From Candidatus Omnitrophota bacterium (GTDB lineage: Bacteria; Omnitrophota; Gorgyraeia; Aquiviventales; Aquiviventaceae): a stretch of DNA of 9,579 nt. Shown one piece after another: positions 5,430 through 9,579 of the stretch. Position numbers and translations under genes: made by a program. Below the pieces are notes generated by a model. It worked only from the letters and a program-made list of their open reading frames with translations, searched no databases and was not told where the DNA came from. Numbering within the stretch: the stretch's first letter is position 1; the number at the start of each line of letters is the position of its first letter. The stretch is taken from positions 1 through 9,579 of the forward strand of contig JACPAW010000081.1 in the NCBI GenBank assembly GCA_016180605.1. The letters run 5' to 3'.

Positions 5430-6338
5430 TCATCGCGTCTGCCCTTCAAAGTAGGGTTGTATGCTAAAATAGCGCTCGCCGGAATCTGGAAATACCGTCA
5501 CAACGGTTTTGCCGCTGCCTAAGCGACGTGCCACCTGCAAAGCGGCCCAACAGGCAGCACCCGAAGAGATCCCGACAAACAACCCTTCCTCTCTGGCTAA
5601 GCGCTTGGCGATCTCGTAAGCTTGCTCGTCGGAAACGGTGATGACCTCATCAATCACCGAACGATTCAGGACTTGTGGGATAAAACCGGCTCCGATTCCT
5701 TGGATCATGTGGCGGCCGGGCGTGCCCCCAGATAAAACAGGGGAACTCTTGGGCTCAATCGCAATGACTTTAATGGAAGGAAAGCGCTTCTTTAAGACTT
5801 CCCCGACCCCGGTAATCGTGCCTCCGGTCCCTACGCCGGCCACGAAAGCATCCAGATCCCCTTCGGTTGAACGCAAGATTTCTTGTGCCGTCGTCCGACG
5901 ATGGACCTCCGGATTGGCGGGGTTATTGAATTGCTGGGGCATAAAAGCACCCGGTGTTTCTTTCACGATCATTTCAGCCTTGCGGACAGCCCCGATCATG
6001 CCTTCTTTGGCTGGAGTCAGCACCACTTTGGCTCCATAACTCTTGAGGGTCAGCAGCCGCTCCTCGCTCATGGTCTCAGGCATTGTTAGGATCACCCTGT
6101 GTCCTTTAACGGCACACTCCACAATGGTAGCTCCTGGCTTAAGCAGCCCGCGGGCTTGAGCATCTTCAATCATGGAAAGACAGATTCTGTCCTTGACGCT
6201 GCCCCCTGGGTTGCTCGATTCCAGCTTCGCTAAAACACTGGCGGTGCCAGGCTCAACCAAGCGCATCAAGCGTACCATCGGTGTATTGCCAATGAGCTCT
6301 AAAACATTCTCGGCAATATGGGATTTCACGCTATTCAT
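5430..6338 (-). CDS. cysK: Cysteine synthase (CysK/CysM family) lacking the TSGNTG substrate loop
   Basis: This 302-residue fold-type II PLP enzyme normally makes cysteine from O-acetylserine or O-phosphoserine and a sulfur donor. Conserved parts include LIGNTPMVRL (15-24), the PLP lysine K49 in NPGGSVKDR, the phosphate loop GVGTGGT (168-174), IEPKSSPVLSGG (194-205), GIGAGFIP (214-221) and GISSGAA (256-262). The striking defect is at residues 74-75. Family members read IVEPTSGNTG followed by a helix leading to AA-x-KGY, while here IVE runs straight into CAVKGH. About 13 codons are missing in frame near 6116/6117, removing the asparagine loop that holds the substrate carboxylate. As written the enzyme should bind PLP but be badly impaired. 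The ATG overlaps the upstream TusA-like stop (ATGA). Whether this is a natural deletion or a sequence error cannot be told here. Confidence 0.9.
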   Translation of the reverse strand: MNSVKSHIAENVLELIGNTPMVRLMRLVEPGTASVLAKLESSNPGGSVKDRICLSMIEDAQARGLLKPGATIVECAVKGHRVILTMPETMSEERLLTLKSYGAKVVLTPAKEGMIGAVRKAEMIVKETPGAFMPQQFNNPANPEVHRRTTAQEILRSTEGDLDAFVAGVGTGGTITGVGEVLKKRFPSIKVIAIEPKSSPVLSGGTPGRHMIQGIGAGFIPQVLNRSVIDEVITVSDEQAYEIAKRLAREEGLFVGISSGAACWAALQVARRLGSGKTVVTVFPDSGERYFSIQPYFEGQTR

Positions 6339-6556
6339 GATTTACGCACTCTTAAGCAGCTGCCATGGATTTCTCGAATGTCATATTTTTTAGCACAGGC
6401 CCATGCGGTCAAATCGTTTTTGACATCCGCTGCGTTATAGAGAACCTCGAGTGCCTGGCCTGAAGCAAGCCGGTCTGCTGCCTTAGCCACTACAGCCAGC
6501 GCCTGTGCACAAAGCATATCTTGAACATCTATGACGGCTGCTACCGGATCATCCAT
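6335..6556 (-). CDS. TusA/SirA-like protein with degenerate CPxP motif
   Basis: This 73-residue protein follows the TusA pattern: strand AVIDVQDMLCAQAL, helix AVVAKAADRLASG, strand QALEVLYNAADVKNDLTAW, then CAKKYDIREIH and a closing strand SCLRVRK. The likely active-site cysteine C16 is kept, but the motif reads CAQA instead of CPxP, so both prolines are lost. TusA proteins relay persulfide sulfur between a desulfurase and acceptors, and this one may feed the sulfur carrier (inference). I prefer the ATG at 6556 because it starts right at the domain; a TTG at 6583 is an in-frame alternative. The stop overlaps the cysK start as ATGA, so the two are probably coupled. Additional cysteines at positions 50 and 63 have no known role. 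Confidence 0.75.
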   Translation of the reverse strand: MDDPVAAVIDVQDMLCAQALAVVAKAADRLASGQALEVLYNAADVKNDLTAWACAKKYDIREIHGSCLRVRKS

Positions 6557-6594
6557 TATACCTGCGGTCTGCACTAGCGCCAATCCACAGTTAA

Positions 6595-7017
6595 TTAGTT
6601 CTTAATCTCCAGCGGTTCAGGCAAGACTGCGGTTCCATCGATTCGATAGCTTTTTATTTCAGGATGAGAAGCATCCTTTAGCGAAACCAGCACATAGGAT
6701 AAATCCGGCGAAAGGGCCAGGCCGACATCCACCGATGAAGGGTAGGCTGCGGTTGACGTGTGAGAGTGATAAATTCCAATCAACCGCTGGCCGCGCTGGC
6801 GCATTTTCCGCTCCACCTGCAGTTGCTCCCTCGGATCCATCGAATAACCAATCGGGCTGTCTTCTACATTCCTCATGGGATAGACTTCCCGCACCTGCAA
6901 CGACGCGTTTGCCACCAAGGAAGGCTCGCCTGCCAGAAGACCACAGGCTTCTTTGGGGTACTGCTTCTGACAGTGGTCAACGATGTCGTTGTACTGGGCT
7001 TGTGAAATTTGCAGCAT
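6595..7017 (-). CDS. mec: JAMM/M67 (Mov34/MPN) zinc metallopeptidase, Mec-like
   Basis: This 140-residue peptidase has a complete JAMM site: E23 in PKEACGLLAG, then H84-x-H86-x7-S94-x2-D97 in the segment starting IYHSHTS. This is the zinc and catalytic set of the MPN+ family. In M. tuberculosis, Mec cuts newly made cysteine from the C-terminus of the CysO adduct. In Wolinella the relative HcyD matures or cleaves its carrier. The presence of a CysO-like carrier with an exposed Gly-Gly and its E1 enzyme makes that role by far the most likely here. It starts 3 nt after the sat stop with no strong ribosome-binding site of its own, so its translation is probably coupled to sat. No signal peptide is visible, which fits a cytoplasmic enzyme. 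Confidence 0.92.
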   Translation of the reverse strand: MLQISQAQYNDIVDHCQKQYPKEACGLLAGEPSLVANASLQVREVYPMRNVEDSPIGYSMDPREQLQVERKMRQRGQRLIGIYHSHTSTAAYPSSVDVGLALSPDLSYVLVSLKDASHPEIKSYRIDGTAVLPEPLEIKN

Positions 7018-7020
7018 AGC

Positions 7021-8184
7021 CTAGCGGGAAATCTCCGATGTCCGCATCGCTTCAATGAGCACTGCGGCTACTTCAGGACGCGATACCTCTGGAGGAGGGG
7101 GCGTTCCTGCTTGGAGCAGTTCCCGCACTTTGGTTCCACTGAGGCTGATATGCTGCTCTGTGGCATGCGGACAAATTTTATTCGAAACCATCCCCCCACA
7201 GACCGTACAAAAGGACGCGTTCTCAAAACAAAGGGGCGTAATGCCGATTTCCTCTTGGGAAAACTCATCGAAGATGCGCTGCGCCTCATAAGTGCCATAA
7301 AACTTTCCTACTCCGGCATGGTCGCGCCCCACGATGAAATGGCTGCATCCGAAATTTTTTCGGATGAGAGCGTGGAAAATGGCTTCGCGCGGCCCTGCAT
7401 AGCGCATGGAAGCCGGATTGACCGCAAGCAGCACCCGGTCCTTGGGATAATAGCGCTCCAAAAGCACCTCGTAGCTCTTCATGCGCACCGCTGCCGGCAC
7501 ATCATCTCCCTTTGTCTCTCCGACGATAGGATGCAGCAGAAGCCCATCGCAGATCTCCAAGGCGCACTTCTGCAGGTATTCATGCGCCCGATGGATGGGG
7601 TTTCGCGTCTGAAAAGCCACGATCCGCTTCCAGTGACGCTCGGCAAAAATGCGACGCGTATCTTTCGGATCCAACCGGTAGGGCAAAAAGGTCGTCGCTG
7701 GGATACGATGGCCCATGCTGATTCTGCCACCCAGATAAACCGCTCCGGTTGATTGAAGGCGCTTGACTCCTGGGTGCGAGCCATCTAAGGTGCCCAATAC
7801 CTGCTTTGCCTCAAGATCCTTATCTGGCTTATAGATATCTTCCAAATGCAAAACGGCAATTCTTTTTCCTTGAACTGCAAGGGCCACCTCGCCTTTTAGC
7901 CCTTTTGCCTGTTCGGGTAAAACAGCCAGGGTGACTGGAATCGTCCATACCAATCCATCCTTCAACCGCCGATTTTGGACGACACTCTCGTAATCTTGCT
8001 GGGTCATAAAACCTTCCAAGGGGCTGAATCCTCCGATAGCAATCATCTCGACATCGGAGAGCGCCCAGGCGTCCAGCTCAAGGCAAGGCAGGCTCTTGGC
8101 CTTTTCCTCAAGCAGGCTTCGCTCCTTTTCTTCCAGCAGACGATTGATTAATTTGCCGCCATGCGGTGCAATCAGTGAACTCAT
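7021..8184 (-). CDS. sat: Sulfate adenylyltransferase (ATP sulfurylase)
   Basis: This 387-residue enzyme of the single-subunit Sat/Met3 type converts ATP and sulfate to adenosine 5'-phosphosulfate, the first step of sulfate assimilation or, in reverse, the last step of sulfite oxidation. An N-terminal PUA-like domain is followed by the catalytic domain with QTRNPIHRAHE (192-202), the VNPASMRYAGPREA segment (255-268) and GRDHAGVG (286-293). A cysteine cluster (C326, C329, C338, with nearby His) looks like the zinc site of bacterial homologues, and LSGTKVRELL (348-357) closes the domain. There is no fused APS kinase. The ATG overlaps the rarA stop (ATGA), with a GGAAGG ribosome-binding site inside rarA. 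No APS reductase or sulfite reductase is visible in this window. Confidence 0.95.
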   Translation of the reverse strand: MSSLIAPHGGKLINRLLEEKERSLLEEKAKSLPCLELDAWALSDVEMIAIGGFSPLEGFMTQQDYESVVQNRRLKDGLVWTIPVTLAVLPEQAKGLKGEVALAVQGKRIAVLHLEDIYKPDKDLEAKQVLGTLDGSHPGVKRLQSTGAVYLGGRISMGHRIPATTFLPYRLDPKDTRRIFAERHWKRIVAFQTRNPIHRAHEYLQKCALEICDGLLLHPIVGETKGDDVPAAVRMKSYEVLLERYYPKDRVLLAVNPASMRYAGPREAIFHALIRKNFGCSHFIVGRDHAGVGKFYGTYEAQRIFDEFSQEEIGITPLCFENASFCTVCGGMVSNKICPHATEQHISLSGTKVRELLQAGTPPPPEVSRPEVAAVLIEAMRTSEISR

Positions 8185-9512
8185 TTTCCTTCCTTTGTTG
8201 TGGTTTTATGTTTTAACTGGGAAAGCCAAGTCTTAATCGTCTTCTCGAAGCCAAGCTCGGTAGGTTCGTAATAAATGTTTTGACTCGGCAAATACTCCTG
8301 CTCCACATGATGTTGGGGGTGGTCGTGCGCATATTGATAGCCGATGCCTCTTCCTAGTTTCTTGGCGCTGGAATAGCTGGCATCTTTCAGATGTTGCGGC
8401 ACTTCCAGGAGCCTGCCTTTCTTCACATCGGAAAGGGCTTTTTCGATACCCAGATAGGCAGCGTTGGATTTCGGCGCACAGGCAATGTAGACCGCAGCCT
8501 GGGCCAGCGGAATGCGGCCCTCAGGCAGCCCTATGAATTCCGATGCGTGGAGTGCCGCCGTCGCCAAGATCAGCGCTTGGGGATCTGCGTTACCTACATC
8601 CTCCGCTGCGCAAATAACGATTCGTCGCGCAATAAACCTCGGATCCTCTCCGGCATAGAGCATCTTAGCCAGCCAATAAAGAGCCGCGTCCGGATCGGAA
8701 CCACGCATGGACTTAATAAATGCAGAGACGGTATCGTAATGGGCATCTCCTTGGCGATCATAAACCACCGCTTTGCGTTGGATCGATTCTTCAACGGCCT
8801 CGCGCGTCAGATGGATCATCCCCTTAGAATCCGAAGGACTGGTCCGCACCGCCACTTCCAAAGCATTCAAGGCCCTGCGCGCATCTCCGTCGCAGACTTC
8901 GGAAAGATGGGTCAGCGCTTCTTCGTCGGCTTTGATCTTAAGATTTCCAAGCCCCCGCTCTTTATCTTTCAGAGCCCGCTCTAAGAGCAGCTCCACCGCC
9001 TTCTCCGGCAATGGGTGAAACTCGCAAACCAGCGAACGCGATAAAAGAGCGGAAGCCAAGCTGAAAAAAGGATTCAGGGTCGTTGCGCCAATCAGGATAG
9101 GGTTTCCCTGTTCCACGTCCGGCATGAGCACATCCTGCTGGGCCTTATTAAAGCGGTGGATTTCATCGATGAATAAAATGGTGCGCTGGCCGTTTAATTG
9201 CAAACGTTCCTTGGAGGAGGCGATTGCCTGGCGCAGATCTTCGACTCCTGAGGCCGTTGCGTTGAGCGATTGGAAAAAAGCGCGTGTGGCCTTGGCGATG
9301 ATGTGGGCAAGAGCCGTTTTCCCTGTGCCTGGCGGCCCGTACAAAATCAGGGAATTGATCCGATCGGCTTCAATGGCGCGCCGAAGCAGGTTGCCTGGGC
9401 CGACCAAATGCGCTTGGCCGACGAATTCCGAAAGCTCGCCTGGCCGCATGCGCACGGCAAGCGGCTGAAAAGCACTCAAGGATGAAGGATTTTTGGTGTC
9501 GAATAGATCCAT
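8181..9512 (-). CDS. rarA: Replication-associated recombination protein A (RarA/MgsA AAA+ ATPase)
   Basis: This 443-residue homologue of RarA/MgsA (Mgs1/WRNIP1 family) works at stalled replication forks, interacting with SSB and unwinding duplex ends. The start MDLFDTKN, followed by PLAVRMRPGELSEFVGQ, is the normal family N-terminus. Walker A is GPPGTGKT (59-66), Walker B ILFIDE (112-117), sensor 1 GATTLNP (142-148) and the arginine finger about R159. The C-terminal MgsA region is intact, with GDAHYDTVSAFIKSMRG, AAEDVGNADP and a tail motif YQYAHDHPQHHVEQEYLP. One small oddity is Leu where most homologues have Glu in GATTENP. It has no clear Shine-Dalgarno sequence. It is joined to sat by a 4-nt overlap, so it heads or belongs to the sulfur operon's transcript. 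Confidence 0.96.
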   Translation of the reverse strand: MDLFDTKNPSSLSAFQPLAVRMRPGELSEFVGQAHLVGPGNLLRRAIEADRINSLILYGPPGTGKTALAHIIAKATRAFFQSLNATASGVEDLRQAIASSKERLQLNGQRTILFIDEIHRFNKAQQDVLMPDVEQGNPILIGATTLNPFFSLASALLSRSLVCEFHPLPEKAVELLLERALKDKERGLGNLKIKADEEALTHLSEVCDGDARRALNALEVAVRTSPSDSKGMIHLTREAVEESIQRKAVVYDRQGDAHYDTVSAFIKSMRGSDPDAALYWLAKMLYAGEDPRFIARRIVICAAEDVGNADPQALILATAALHASEFIGLPEGRIPLAQAAVYIACAPKSNAAYLGIEKALSDVKKGRLLEVPQHLKDASYSSAKKLGRGIGYQYAHDHPQHHVEQEYLPSQNIYYEPTELGFEKTIKTWLSQLKHKTTTKEGK

Positions 9513-9526
9513 TTGAAACCAGGATG

Positions 9527-9553
9527 GGTATATGGGTATAAGAGGTATGCCAA
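9527..9553 (-). promoter_or_regulatory. Weak candidate promoter upstream of rarA
   Basis: On the minus strand TTGGCA (9553-9548) matches a -35 hexamer at five of six positions. TATACC (9532-9527) matches a -10 at four of six, with a short 15-nt spacer. It would give a leader of only a few bases. The region also contains near-repeats of the word GGTAT on the plus strand. The upstream gene lies outside the window, so an operon promoter further away is equally possible. Confidence 0.2.
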
Positions 9554-9579
9554 AAACGCCCCGCGTTGCCGTGGGTTCC

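Noticed and set aside
5638..6039. 133-codon open frame on the plus strand
   Set aside because: It is antisense to conserved cysK sequence and has no domain features.
7009..7752. 247-codon open frame on the plus strand
   Set aside because: It lies antisense to the motif-rich sat gene, and its translation has no recognisable domain; a shadow frame.
8391..8984. 197-codon open frame on the plus strand
   Set aside because: It is antisense to rarA, which carries all family motifs; no independent evidence for it.

Overview
The window is a compact bacterial segment of moderate GC content. All twelve genes I can support lie on the minus strand, so transcription runs from high to low coordinates, with very short or overlapping gene junctions. 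Nothing in it is phage- or plasmid-like. The organism cannot be named from the sequence. Dense packing, a free-standing DUF4912 protein, a DsrC-free sulfur-carrier cluster and palindromic intergenic repeats would suit an uncultured, environmental Gram-negative-type lineage, but this is only an inference.

Layout in the direction of transcription: rarA (AAA+ replication-repair ATPase, 8181-9512); sat (ATP sulfurylase, 7021-8184); a JAMM/M67 metallopeptidase resembling Mycobacterium tuberculosis Mec (6595-7017); a small TusA-like protein (6335-6556); a cysK-type cysteine synthase (5430-6338); a second TusA-like protein (5117-5377); threonine synthase thrC (3870-5120); a CysO/ThiS/MoaD-type sulfur carrier ending in Gly-Gly (3480-3755); a MoeB/ThiF-type E1 enzyme (2521-3339); a stand-alone NIL-domain protein (2227-2466); a cation exchanger of the sodium/calcium exchanger superfamily (978-2192); and the 5' part of a DUF4912 gene with a very basic N-terminal tail (1-912, running off the window).

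The core from sat to the NIL gene reads as one sulfur-assimilation operon. Sat activates sulfate. The E1 enzyme adenylates the carrier C-terminus so that it can be converted to a thiocarboxylate. A PLP enzyme transfers that sulfur to an amino-acid acceptor, and the JAMM peptidase clips the product off the carrier. This is the logic of the known CysO-CysM-Mec cysteine route and of the HcyS/HcyD/HcyF homocysteine route of Wolinella. Three points depart from the textbook. The cysK product lacks the whole conserved TSGNTG substrate-binding loop through an in-frame gap of about 13 codons. The two TusA-like proteins have each lost a different half of the Cys-Pro active-site motif. Threonine synthase is the only PLP enzyme in the cluster with an intact substrate loop.

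The longer intergenic gaps hold two kinds of palindromic or heptad repeats. Three copies of a 42-nt hairpin element (two in tandem, one inverted) sit directly against the Shine-Dalgarno sequences of the carrier and NIL genes. A separate block of GGGACNN heptads in both orientations fills the gap between the carrier and E1 genes. There is no gene-free stretch longer than 300 bases.
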